NCBI GenBank assembly: GCA_014384025.1 | Contig: JACNGQ010000243.1 | Location: 1 to 43,912 of the forward strand | Direction: 5' to 3' | Source: Planctomycetota bacterium | GTDB taxonomy: Bacteria; Planctomycetota; Phycisphaerae; Sedimentisphaerales; Anaerobacaceae | DNA length: 43,912 bases | Part shown: in pieces, positions 17,283-25,654 of the stretch | Layout of the letters: every line of letters begins with the position of its first letter | Numbering within the stretch: position 1 is the stretch's first letter | Program-made: the position numbers and the translations under genes | Notes under the pieces: model-generated | The model's input: the letters and a program-made list of their open reading frames with translations, nothing else | Told to the model about the DNA's origin: nothing | The model's database searches: none

Positions 17283-18196
17283 TCTCCAGCTCCTTGCATG
17301 TTCCTTCCTAATAGAGAGACTCCAGGATCACAGACCGGAATTCCTTTCTCAAGCAAACGTATTAAGACGCAACCTGGCTGTTCCGGCGGGCAGTTGAACT
17401 GCTCTATCCAATCAGAAGGTGCCAATTTACCTGTCAATGCCTCGAATATTCCGACCGGGCGAGGTGCACACTCCAACCAACCGCCAGAGATTTGGAGCAC
17501 CTTTATCCCTGCCTCCCTTAGCACTTCCGCCACATGCTTCGTGTCTTGGGGTGCGTGTCCCAGATCGGCTCTCCACCACAAGTCATGGGCAATCGTCAGA
17601 TCGAGTACAAATTTCATCTCCATCTGCTTGCACTTGTGCCCTCGCATTGAGGATGTATGATGCGACATAATCGTGTCAGCAGCCTCCGTCATCCCAGATA
17701 CTATCTCTGTATCTTCCGGTAGTTCATAACGATGGTTCCAGCCATGACCGGTCAGGACGTAAATTCCCTTTGCTCCGACATTACGTGCGAGTTTGATGTC
17801 GTGTGGGTGATCGCCTACAGTAAAAGACGCATTTAGATTAATGCCATACAGCTTTGCGGTCTTTCTCAAGAAGTAAGGCTTTGGTTTTATGCATTGACAT
17901 TTCTCTGAACGGTCGTGTGGACAAACATAAAGGTCGCAAATTTTGACGCCTGCTTTTGCAAGCGTCGTAATTATGTGAGTGTTGACACAATTCACTTCGC
18001 CTCGAGTTATCACGCCCTTTGCGACTCCGGACTGGTTCGTGACTATAAAAAGCAAGAAATGTTTCTGAAGCTGCTGTAACGCCTCGAAGGTCTCAGGAAA
18101 GAAAACCACTTCAGATGGGTCCCGCAGATGCCCACGGTCCTCGATTATTGTGCCATCCCTGTCAAGAAATATCGCAGTATTCTTATTTCGATACAT
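17279..18196 (-). CDS. GmhB-like HAD-IIIA phosphatase with an unknown C-terminal extension
   Basis: The protein has 305 residues. Residues 1-175 match D,D-heptose 1,7-bisphosphate phosphatase-type HAD enzymes: 'FLDRDGT' (Asp12, Asp14), 'TNQSG' (53-57), the zinc loop 'CPHDRSEKCQC' (Cys92, His94, Cys100, Cys102), Lys104 and 'GDHPHDI' (128-134). Typical GmhB proteins end near 180-190 residues. Here about 115 further residues follow ('FVLDLTIAHDLWWRADLGHA', 'LQISGGWLECAPRP', 'GVSLLGRNMQ') with Trp, Cys and Pro that match nothing recognised. The substrate is probably a sugar bisphosphate used for surface glycans. AAGGAATAACC precedes the ATG. Confidence 0.75.
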   Translation of the reverse strand: MYRNKNTAIFLDRDGTIIEDRGHLRDPSEVVFFPETFEALQQLQKHFLLFIVTNQSGVAKGVITRGEVNCVNTHIITTLAKAGVKICDLYVCPHDRSEKCQCIKPKPYFLRKTAKLYGINLNASFTVGDHPHDIKLARNVGAKGIYVLTGHGWNHRYELPEDTEIVSGMTEAADTIMSHHTSSMRGHKCKQMEMKFVLDLTIAHDLWWRADLGHAPQDTKHVAEVLREAGIKVLQISGGWLECAPRPVGIFEALTGKLAPSDWIEQFNCPPEQPGCVLIRLLEKGIPVCDPGVSLLGRNMQGAGE

Positions 18197-18358
18197 GGTT
18201 ATTCCTTATATAACACACAAAAAATGGAACTTCACTGCCTGCCATCTGGTCGAAGCTAATCTCTATATATAATCTTACCTTTATTATCATAACGACGTAT
18301 AAATCGTTCCTGTCGATTTCGCTATCTTAAACAGCGTCTTATCATTTTTTCTTTTTTT

Positions 18359-18472
18359 TCACGTCATTGACTTTTCATCAGCCTCTTTATTTGAACCGAT
18401 GGATATAAGCTTGCGCAGACAGGTACTGCAGCGTATTTGAGCCTCTGAGCGAGGGGCAGACTCTCCCGCCAT
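18359..18472 (-). CDS. Possible 37-aa CxxC protein coupled to the CBS gene
   Basis: The ATG at 18472-18470 shares one base with the TGA of the CBS gene (TGATG), a typical re-initiation arrangement. The 37 residues read like a soluble mini-protein with a CxxC knuckle (AQIRCSTCLRKLISIG) and charged ends. No homologue is recognised. The DNA then turns A-rich up to the next gene. Confidence 0.4.
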   Translation of the reverse strand: MAGESAPRSEAQIRCSTCLRKLISIGSNKEADEKSMT

Positions 18473-18843
18473 CAGTGCAAAGCATCTCCGCTCGTAAATA
18501 TGGCCACAGGTCGGCGGTGAGCACCTCCCTGCGTAACAATAACCAGTTGATGAATCCTGTGTTCCAACATCAGTTGAACTGCTTCGTGGACCAGGGTATC
18601 CGGTGAAACAGTCAGTATCTCAGAGGTCATAATTTCTTCGGCGTTAATCAGTGCCAAATCCTTGCCGTATGATTTAATCAAATCCGTTTTGGAGATGACT
18701 CCACAGGCGTTCAAACGTTTATCTATAACGACAAGAGCCGAAACATCATTGTCAAGCATTATTCTTGCAACTTCAGCAGCATTTGCATCGACTCCACAGG
18801 TAACCACGCCCCTGTGCATGAAGTTTCTGATAATTCGATCCAT
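18472..18843 (-). CDS. CBS-domain pair protein
   Basis: The protein has 123 residues and consists of two CBS motifs and nothing else. The first (about 5-60) reads 'VDANAAEVARIMLDNDVSAL' and 'GVISKTDLIKSY'; the second (about 65-122) reads 'VSPDTLVHEAVQLMLEHRIH' and ends 'AIFTSGDALH'. Such stand-alone pairs (Bateman modules) bind adenosyl ligands such as AMP, ATP or SAM and regulate a partner. The gene follows a 240-base leader with its own promoter, hairpins and a Rho-independent terminator 50 bases before the ATG, so expression may be controlled by attenuation. A 37-aa ORF overlaps its stop. Confidence 0.8.
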   Translation of the reverse strand: MDRIIRNFMHRGVVTCGVDANAAEVARIMLDNDVSALVVIDKRLNACGVISKTDLIKSYGKDLALINAEEIMTSEILTVSPDTLVHEAVQLMLEHRIHQLVIVTQGGAHRRPVAIFTSGDALH

Positions 18844-19085
18844 AACTTAAATCCCTGTGTCCCAGCAGCACTACCACCATACTTGGCCAACAAAAAAGCC
18901 AGCACACCCAAAACTGGGTTAGCTGGCCTGTATCTTGTCGCGCCTTCCACAAATGGACTGCGAACAACGTACCTCAGCAACTTTCCGAGCAAAAAGAAAA
19001 CCGGCAACAGTTCTCTATATAAAAACTATTTGCCGGCCTATTCTCCAGCAGGTAGCAAAAGCTACCCCCTGTCAATCTGCCTTTT
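18844..19085 (-). ncRNA. Structured leader or small RNA upstream of the CBS gene
   Basis: The 312 bases between the CBS and DUF2294 genes hold, in minus-strand order, a promoter (19127-19099), a small hairpin (GGTAGC-TTTT-GCTACC, about 19050-19065), a long hairpin (CCGGCAA...TTGCCGG, about 19000-19037) followed by TTTTCTTTTT, and a perfect terminator (18927-18892) 50 bases before the CBS start. The layout fits an attenuator or riboswitch, or a free small RNA of about 190 bases. It matches no riboswitch class I can recognise by eye. Confidence 0.45.
18892..18927 (-). terminator. Rho-independent terminator in the CBS leader
   Basis: On the minus strand the stem GCCAGC..ACCCA / TGGGT..GCTGGC closes a short loop and is followed by TTTTTT. 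It stands 50 bases before the CBS start, so it would stop leader transcripts unless an alternative fold forms. Confidence 0.75.
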
Positions 19086-19098
19086 CATATGTTGAAAT

Positions 19099-19127
19099 TT
19101 TATCTTATAAAAGTTTAATGGTGTCAA
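19099..19127 (-). promoter_or_regulatory. Promoter of the CBS leader
   Basis: A perfect -35 TTGACA (19127-19122) is followed by AT-rich DNA with GATAAA at 17 bases or TAAAAT at 19 bases. Transcription would start near 19090. Confidence 0.6.
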
Positions 19128-19155
19128 GAGAAATATTTGTGTAGTTTGACTTTTA

Positions 19156-19530
19156 TTATAAGTCAGCAAACACGATGGGGCTCTCCAGAGTGAATATAAT
19201 AACACGCTCTCCCGTAATTGTGCTAATGTCTGTGTGAAGACTTTTTACCCTTTTTCCGGTGAGGTCTATTAGTATCTGCTCCAGAAGTGGCCGGGCCTTT
19301 TCGAGCAGCTCAGTCCTGACCCGCTTGATAAGTGTCCGCCCGGTGGTCTCGTTACTCGTTCCGGCAAGCTGCTGCTCCGCAGGAGTTAGAACACGTCGTA
19401 GCCTAATTACTACCATATCGTCAATAATATAGGTCTTGGTCTCCTCGGGACCGCGACCCATATATTCCTGTTCGAACTTGATGATTGCTTCACTAATGTC
19501 AGCCTCAATCTGTCCTTTGCTCTTTGCCAT
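19156..19530 (-). CDS. DUF2294-family protein
   Basis: The protein has 124 residues and closely matches the DUF2294 pattern: 'YMGRGPEETKTYIIDDMVVI' (about 23-42), 'LRRVLTPAEQQLA', 'GRTLIKRVRTELLEKARPLL', 'DLTGKRVKSLHTDISTITGE' and a final 'VIIFTLESPI'. The family is widespread in bacteria, short and soluble, and has no firmly established biochemical role. A good promoter (19568-19596) lies just upstream, and the ATG follows a weak AAGAG site. It appears to be transcribed alone. No clear terminator directly follows, but the CBS leader promoter begins 30 bases downstream. Confidence 0.85.
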   Translation of the reverse strand: MAKSKGQIEADISEAIIKFEQEYMGRGPEETKTYIIDDMVVIRLRRVLTPAEQQLAGTSNETTGRTLIKRVRTELLEKARPLLEQILIDLTGKRVKSLHTDISTITGERVIIFTLESPIVFADL

Positions 19531-19567
19531 ATTGAACTCTTATTAATCTATATCAAAAAACCGGAAA

Positions 19568-19596
19568 ATTGTAACTGCTGGGCCGTCTGAGGTCAA
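19568..19596 (-). promoter_or_regulatory. Sigma70-type promoter of the DUF2294 gene
   Basis: TTGACC (19596-19591), a 17-base spacer and TACAAT (19573-19568) on the minus strand form a near-consensus promoter. It is flanked by an inverted repeat, CCGGAAAA...TTTTCCGG, which could be an operator. Confidence 0.65.
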
Positions 19597-19644
19597 TATG
19601 TTTTCCGGAAAGTGCGATCTTTGTATAATCTGGCTTTATAATAG

Positions 19645-19697
19645 TAAAAACGCCCATGAAAGGGCGTATAAGAGAGGCCGGGCCTGAAAGCCCAGCC
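19645..19697 (-). terminator. Double hairpin terminator ending the LRR operon
   Basis: After the last gene of the operon, the minus strand forms GGCTGGGC-TTTCA-GGCCCGGCC (19697-19675) and then ACGCCC-TTTCAT-GGGCGT followed by TTTTTAC (19667-19645). The second hairpin is a textbook Rho-independent terminator. Confidence 0.75.
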
Positions 19698-19764
19698 TTG
19701 ATTGCCATTTTTCGTTGCTGGGCCGCAGTGTACGTGTGACAAGGAAGAGAGTTAAACTACAGAA

Positions 19765-20454
19765 TCAGTTAAGATACCGCATTAGCACTAAAGTTGCTTC
19801 CTGGCGGAAAGTCAGCACCTCACGCAGTTCCTGCTGTGCCTTAGTTAATTGCTTACCGGCTTCTTTTCTAACTTCACGCAGGGCTTCAACTTTCTGTTCT
19901 ATATCTTCTTGTTTTGAACCTTTATCTTCCAGAAGCAAAAGAAGCTCTTCACAGATTCTTTCGCCTTCGGTCAGCTCGCTGGGGGCCTTTTTTTCCCATG
20001 CTTTGGACCATTTCCAGCCTTCTTCAACCTTGGGGATTGATTGTCGATTGTTTGGACCGCCGGAGCCGCGAGACCTTCTAAAAGAGGCCGGTGTTATGCT
20101 TACTCTCGCCTGCTTCGAAAGGCATTCAACCTTGTCAAGTCTCGGCTTGATAATCTCCCATTGCCGTTCAGTTGCCCGCAGCGCCTGCTTCATTGATTCG
20201 TCTGCTTTCTTAGCGGATTCAATTCGCATTTGTTTATCCAGTTGTTCAATTTCCTTTTTGTTCTGCATTTGCAATTGCTGGCTGCGTTTCTGAATTGCCC
20301 TGTGTAACTGTTCCTGGGTCATATTACTCCGCGGGATCCAGTCGGGCATTTCTCTTGTTCTGCCGGATTTTTGTGTCTGGGACAGGGTTTGGCCTGCAAA
20401 CACAGCTATCGAAAGGCATATAAAGAATACGATTATTATTTTTCGCGTTGACAT
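19765..20454 (-). CDS. Secreted coiled-coil protein, paralogue 2
   Basis: This 229-residue protein has a signal peptide ('KIIIVFFICLSIAVFAGQTL', cut near 'SQT') and a Gln/Lys/Glu-rich helical region (about 45-105). A conserved 'RATERQWEIIKPRLDKV' is followed by a Ser/Gly linker, a 'GWKWSKAWEKKAP' element and a C-terminal helix 'LTEGERICEELLLLLEDK...QEATLVLMR'. It is clearly related to the next gene upstream, with the same motifs in the same order. The architecture recalls Spy/CpxP-like periplasmic chaperone helices, but homology is not claimed. AAAGGAG precedes the ATG. It is the last gene of the ECF-led operon, 32 bases behind its paralogue and followed by a double terminator. Confidence 0.6.
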   Translation of the reverse strand: MSTRKIIIVFFICLSIAVFAGQTLSQTQKSGRTREMPDWIPRSNMTQEQLHRAIQKRSQQLQMQNKKEIEQLDKQMRIESAKKADESMKQALRATERQWEIIKPRLDKVECLSKQARVSITPASFRRSRGSGGPNNRQSIPKVEEGWKWSKAWEKKAPSELTEGERICEELLLLLEDKGSKQEDIEQKVEALREVRKEAGKQLTKAQQELREVLTFRQEATLVLMRYLN

Positions 20455-20486
20455 CGTAAACTCCTTTGCTAAGTTGTAATGCGAAT

Positions 20487-21266
20487 TCAGTAAAGTTCTC
20501 GCATCATTATTAACGTGGCTTCCTGGTGGTAAGTCAGCACCTCAAGAAGTTCCTGCCGTGCCATTACCAACTGCTTGCCGGCTTCCCACCTGATTTCCCG
20601 CAAAGTCTCCATTTTCTGTTCGATTTCTTCCGGCCTTGAATTCTTATCTTCTATAAGCTTGAGCAGTTCTTCACATATTCTTTCACCTTTGGTTAACTTA
20701 CCGGGTGCTTTGCGGTCCCAGGGTTTGTACCATTTCCAGCCATATTGACTGGAGTATTTTTCTTTGTTATTTGGTCCTGATGGTGTATTTCTCGCGCTTC
20801 CACCTCCTGCATATGCTCCAGTTCCTCTTTGATTTCTGGTACTGCTTTCGCCTGAGCCGCTGCTGCTGCCGGAAATCAGAAGTGATATGGAAAGATCCGA
20901 CTGCCGCTTAAGATTCTGAACCTTTTCAAGCCTTGGCTTGATGACCTTCCATTGCTCATCAGTTGCGCCGAGGGCCTGTTTTATTGCTTCTTCCTGACGT
21001 TTTTTTGATTCTCTTTGTCTCTGTTCTCGAGTTTGCTCGCGCTCTTTCATGCGCTGCTTGTGCCACTGTTCGGTCTCAATTTGCTGTTGACGTCTTCGTC
21101 GCTCGAATTCTCTTTGCCTCTGTGCCGGGGTCATATTCCGCAAACGCTCATAGTAAGCCGGGTCTCTTTGTGGATTGGATCCGGGTGTCTGGGACAGCGT
21201 TTGACCCACAAACGCCGCTGTTAACAGACATGTTACCGCCCCGAGAATAATTCTTCGTCTTGCCAC
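20487..21266 (-). CDS. Secreted coiled-coil protein, paralogue 1
   Basis: The protein has 259 residues from the GTG at 21266, which has AAAAGGAG 6 bases upstream; the TTG further up lies inside that ribosome site. A signal peptide ('RRRIILGAVTCLLTAAFVGQ') precedes a very Arg/Gln-rich helix (about 50-105, 'FERRRRQQQIETEQW'), then 'GATDEQWKVIKPRLEKVQNL' and a Ser/Gly-rich linker (about 130-170). A 'YGWKWYKPWDRKAPGKLTKG' element and a C-terminal helix shared with the following gene come last. It sits 81 bases downstream of the third LRR gene. The family appears planctomycete-specific and has no known function; a periplasmic or surface scaffold role is a guess. Confidence 0.6.
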   Translation of the reverse strand: MARRRIILGAVTCLLTAAFVGQTLSQTPGSNPQRDPAYYERLRNMTPAQRQREFERRRRQQQIETEQWHKQRMKEREQTREQRQRESKKRQEEAIKQALGATDEQWKVIKPRLEKVQNLKRQSDLSISLLISGSSSGSGESSTRNQRGTGAYAGGGSARNTPSGPNNKEKYSSQYGWKWYKPWDRKAPGKLTKGERICEELLKLIEDKNSRPEEIEQKMETLREIRWEAGKQLVMARQELLEVLTYHQEATLIMMRELY

Positions 21267-21347
21267 AATAATCTCCTTTTCCAAAACAATTAGTTCTGTA
21301 TATGTCTTGTTATTAAATACATCGTTTACACATGGCCCTGACTATCG

Positions 21348-23493
21348 CTACCTGCGCCGCCGGTTCTGTTGCATCTGCTGATTAGCACGAGGTTGGCTAA
21401 CTCGGGTACGTTCCCGCTGTTCTCGTGATTGTTGTGTGGCCGGTTGCATTGGCCGCTGTGGTTTGTCGATGTGAATGTATGTAACAACGGGCAGGACCTG
21501 TTTGAGCCGGGCGATGGTTGCGGGCCAAATCGGTTCATTGGTCTCCACGGTGAGCGACCATAAGGATGGAAAGCCGGTAAGACGGCGCAGGGCGGCATCC
21601 GTGACCCGCCCGCTGAGTGTCATCTCTCCGAATTTCGCCAATCCTCCAACATCGCTCAGACGGTCACCGTCGGTACAGGCTATACCCCTGATAACCAAAT
21701 GCTTCACTATGGGCAGGTTCCTCAGATGCCACAGTCCCTCTTCTGTGAAGTCGCCGCCAAGCACCAGCCATTCGAGATGATGAAGGCCCGCCAAAGACGC
21801 CAGGTCGGCATCCTGTAGGGAACATCCGTCCAGAGTCAGGGTATTTAGTTTCGTCAGCGCCGAAAAGTCCAGCCTTACTCCATCAGCCGGGCCTGTCACA
21901 ACCGGGTGCACTTTGACGTCCAGGGTGTGGAGATTTGTCATACCACTCAATTGTTTTAGTCCGCTCTTGCTTACACTTGCACCGCCAAAAGCCGAAAAGC
22001 CCAATGATTCCAACTGATTCAGCTTGCTGATCGACGCCAGGCTTCGGTCGGTCAAATACCTGCTACTGACATTCAGTTCTTTCAGACGGCCCAATGGTTC
22101 CAGACAGGCCACATCCTCATCAGACAATGAAATGCTGCTAATAATGAGTTCCTCGAGGGAGCCGAGGCCGGCCAGGTGAGATAAGCCTGTGGGGCCATCA
22201 TAGCCCTGACTACTATCTTCCAGCCCGACAAGCAGGCATTTGAGATTGCGGAAGGCCGTCAGTGTTTTCATGCCTTCGGCGGTTATATTATAAACCCCTT
22301 TATATGGACTCCAGGTTGGGCAGGGCGGCTAAGCGGCGTATCATTTGATCGCCGTCATTAGAATTAAACCATGTTTGCGCAAAGTCCACCTTCTTGAGGT
22401 TCTTTAGCTCCTTCAAGTGGGCAATACCAGCAGGGGTGAATCTTGAGCCGGTACGAATAAAGTACAGTTCCTCAAGGTTCTTGAGTTTGGCTATGGAGGC
22501 AAGGCTGGCGTCGGTTAGACGATCGGCGATTCCCCAGAGGGTCAGGCTCTTGAGTTGCGTCAGGCCCTCGATGTATTTGATGTGCCGGTCGGAGATTTGA
22601 CTTGGATTTCGAAAAGAACTACAGAGACATAGACGCTCCAGCCGGGGCAGATTTGCCAGTTCCGCCAGGCCTGGGCCCCTTATTGTTCCTGTCCCTATCT
22701 TCAGCCAGCGTAGATTGAGCAGTTGTCCCACATGCTTGAGGCCTGCATCAGTCACTCCCGGATCGAGGCTTAGGTACTCTAACGCTGGCAGGTCTTGAAG
22801 TACCGCCATACCGGTATTGCCGATCGAGAATTCGTTACCGAGTTCCAGTGCCCTGAGCGCACCCAATGGCTTGAGGTACTTCATCTGCTCGTTGGTTATT
22901 CCGGTCCCATACAGCATTAGAATTTGCAAACCCGTCAGATGAGAGATTGGTTCGAGGACACGTTGGTCTGCATCGGCAGTTCTGACTAATGAAGAGACAT
23001 CGAGCTTGTACAGGTCATTCGGGCCAAGTTCCGACAATCCCGAAAGATCGTCGGGGCCAACATGACATCGGTCGGCGACGCACATCTTGTACTGGGCCGG
23101 TGGCAATGCCGCTATCTTCACGGAATCCTTCTGCCTGAGTCGTAGCATTACTGTGAGTTGGATGTTCCGTCCTGCGGGCACGGCAACATCGCCCCGTGCC
23201 AGGCCCGCGAAATCCCAGTCACCGTCAAGTCTCACACACTTCGGGTCTAATCCCAGGGGCAGGGACAAATCGCGGCCTCCTTCGAGGTATGAACTTCCAA
23301 GGTTCGGGTCCTCGACGGACAATCTCCCCATGAACTGATCCTGTGGAAAGTGCAGGATTCTCGTCGAGGCCGCAGCAGCGCCACTATCCGGCGAAGAGGC
23401 CGCATCAACTTGCAATCCTGTGACAAGTCCCCACGTGACCAGTACTATCGCCCCTGCGCTTACTCGCTTACGTATTATGTTATTGGGGACCAT
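21348..23493 (-). pseudogene. LRR surface protein, copy C, split by a +1 frameshift
   Basis: Two ORFs (23493-22300 and 22271-21348) together equal one LRR protein like copies A and B. The first half has the signal peptide, the N-terminal domain ('DDLSGLSELGPNDLYKLDVS') and the first LRRs, and stops at 'NLESI'. The second half resumes at 'AEGMKTLTAFRNLK', where the intact copies read on through 'NLESITGI...AEGM'. Comparing DNA, copy C has one extra base between GGACTCC and the GGCGG that follow in copies A and B (23 against 22). The ribosome site and ATG (23493) are kept and overlap the copy B stop. This is a pseudogene, a frameshifted gene still making two parts, or a sequencing error. Confidence 0.75.
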
Positions 23494-23495
23494 CA

Positions 23496-25652
23496 TTATC
23501 TCCTTTCACGACGGCGGTTCGCCGGTGACCGCTGATTAGTACGAGGCTGGCTGACCCTCGTGCGTTTTGGTGTACTGACAGGGCGAGTCCTCGCTTTATA
23601 CAGTTCGTATATGTGAATATACTCGATCACGGGGTGACTTTCTGTCAGATCGGCCACCGTCTGCTTCCGGATGGGTTCGTCGGTTTCAACCGTGATCGAC
23701 TCCAGAGGCAAAGGGCCTCTCAGAGACGCCAGGGCCGTATCTGTTATGTCGCCTGCCAAGCGCAGATTCCTGAGTTTCGGCAGGCCGTTTAGATGTGCCA
23801 AATCTATGCCTGTACAATCTGAAAGCTTGCTGACATACAGATGGTTCAGTTCAGGCAGCCCCCTGAGGTGACGAAAGAATGCTCCAGTCAAGGGGGAATT
23901 CGGTTGAATCGCTATATTCTCAACCAAGGGCATGTGTTCCAGAAACGCAAGGTCACTGTCCTGTAATTGAAATCCGGACAGACTTATATCCTTCATCTTT
24001 TTTAGCCCCGACAGGTCCAGCATAAGCTCGTCGGCCGGGTCTGTCTTAGCGGCATTTACACTCCATGTGCTCACATTCAGGTAGTGGAGATTCGTCAAAC
24101 CGTTCAATTGATTCAATCCGCTCTTACTTAAAATTGTACCGCCCACAACCAATAAGCTCAATGACTCCAACTGATCCAGTTTGCCGATTGACGCCAGGCC
24201 TTGGTCAGTCAAATGTCTGCTCCCGACATCCAGCTTTTTCAGACGGCCCAAGGTCTCCAGACTGGCAAGATCCGCTTCGGACAATGAATCATAATTGGAA
24301 ATATGGAGTTCTTCCAGGGAAGTCAGGCCGGCCAGATGGGACACGCCTGTGGGGCCATCGTAGCCCAGAATGTGGTTTTTCAGCCCGACTTGCAGGTATT
24401 TGAGATGCCGGAATCTCGCCAGCGCCTTCATGCCTTCAGCGGTTAGAAAATAAATTCCCGTAATGGACTCCAGGTTGGGCGAATTTGCCGCCAACTGCCG
24501 CACGACTTCATCGCCATTATATTCATCTACATTGCCGCCCCACATTGTTTGCGCAAAATCCACTTTCTTGAGGTTCTTTAGTTCCTTCAAGTGGGCCACG
24601 CCTGTAGGGGTGAATCTCGAGCCGGTACGGATAAAGTACAGTTCCTCAAGATTCTTAAGTTTGGCTATGGAGGCAAGGCTGGCGTCGGTTAGACGATCGG
24701 CGATTCCCCAGAGGGTCAGGCTCTTGAGCTGTGTCAGGCCCTCCAAATATTTGATGTGCCGGTCGGAGATTGGGCTGTTACCCCAGATAGATAGACGCTC
24801 CAGATGGGGTAGATTCGCCAGTTCCGCCAGGCCAGGACCGAATATACTGCCCGTTTGTATCCTCAGCCAGCGTAGATTGGGCAGTTGCCCCACATGCTTG
24901 AGTCCTGCATCGGTCAGGCTGGTATCGAGGTCCAGGTACTCCAACTCCGGCAGGTCCTTTAGGACAGACAGGCCACTGACGCCGATCCTTTCTCCATGGA
25001 GTTCCAAAGCCCGGAGCGAGCGCAGTTCCTTGAGAAACTCCATACCTTTACTGGTTACGCCTGTCTTGTGCAGGCAGAGTATCTGCAAACCCGTCAGATG
25101 AGAGATCGGTTCGAGGACACGTTGGTCTGCATCGGCAGTTCTGACTAATGAAGAGACATGGAGCTTGTACAGGTCATTCGGGCCAAGTTCCGACAATCCC
25201 GAAAGATCATCGGGGTCAACGTGACATCGGTCGGTAACGTACATCTTGTACTGAGCCGGTGGCAATGCCGCTATCTTAGCGGAATCTTTCTGCCTGAGTC
25301 GCAGCATTACGATGAGCTGGACGTTCCGTCCTGCGGGCACAACTGTGTCGCCCCGTGCCAGGCCTGTAAAATCCCAGCCACTGCTCAGGCATACCCTCTT
25401 CGGGTCTAATCCCAGGGGCAGGGACAGATCGCGGCCTGATTCGAGGTATGAACTACCAAGGTTCGGATCCTCGACCGACAATCTCCCCATGCATTGATCC
25501 TGCGGAAAGCGCAGGATTTTGGTCGGGGCCGCAGCAGCGCCACTATCCGGCGAAGAAGCCGCATCAACTTGCAATCCTGTGACCAGTCCCCATGTGACCA
25601 GTACTATCACCCCTGCGCTTACTCGCTTACGTATTATGTTATTGGGGACCAT
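23496..25652 (-). CDS. Secreted leucine-rich-repeat protein, copy B (intact)
   Basis: The protein has 718 residues. A signal peptide ('SAGVIVLVTWGLVTGLQVDA') is followed by a beta-rich N-terminal domain of about 150 residues ('LARGDTVVPAGRNVQL', 'LSGLSELGPNDLYKLHVS'), then some twenty LRRs of 23-26 residues with the pattern L..L..L..L.L..T.(I/L)TD.GL. An Arg-rich tail ('KRTRVSQPRTNQ', 'NRRRERR') closes it. It is presumably exported to the cell surface or periplasm for protein binding. The tail codons ERR carry the ribosome site of the next copy. Copy A ends 2 bases before this ATG, so the copies are translated in series. It is the best reference for the two damaged copies. Confidence 0.85.
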   Translation of the reverse strand: MVPNNIIRKRVSAGVIVLVTWGLVTGLQVDAASSPDSGAAAAPTKILRFPQDQCMGRLSVEDPNLGSSYLESGRDLSLPLGLDPKRVCLSSGWDFTGLARGDTVVPAGRNVQLIVMLRLRQKDSAKIAALPPAQYKMYVTDRCHVDPDDLSGLSELGPNDLYKLHVSSLVRTADADQRVLEPISHLTGLQILCLHKTGVTSKGMEFLKELRSLRALELHGERIGVSGLSVLKDLPELEYLDLDTSLTDAGLKHVGQLPNLRWLRIQTGSIFGPGLAELANLPHLERLSIWGNSPISDRHIKYLEGLTQLKSLTLWGIADRLTDASLASIAKLKNLEELYFIRTGSRFTPTGVAHLKELKNLKKVDFAQTMWGGNVDEYNGDEVVRQLAANSPNLESITGIYFLTAEGMKALARFRHLKYLQVGLKNHILGYDGPTGVSHLAGLTSLEELHISNYDSLSEADLASLETLGRLKKLDVGSRHLTDQGLASIGKLDQLESLSLLVVGGTILSKSGLNQLNGLTNLHYLNVSTWSVNAAKTDPADELMLDLSGLKKMKDISLSGFQLQDSDLAFLEHMPLVENIAIQPNSPLTGAFFRHLRGLPELNHLYVSKLSDCTGIDLAHLNGLPKLRNLRLAGDITDTALASLRGPLPLESITVETDEPIRKQTVADLTESHPVIEYIHIYELYKARTRPVSTPKRTRVSQPRTNQRSPANRRRERR

Positions 25653-25654
25653 CT

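Noticed and set aside
18759-19007. 82-codon minus-strand ORF with hydrophobic, protein-like start ('LLGKLLRYVVRSPFVEG')
   Set aside because: It starts with TTG without a ribosome site, lies across two hairpins and the terminator of the CBS leader, and runs into the CBS gene in another frame.
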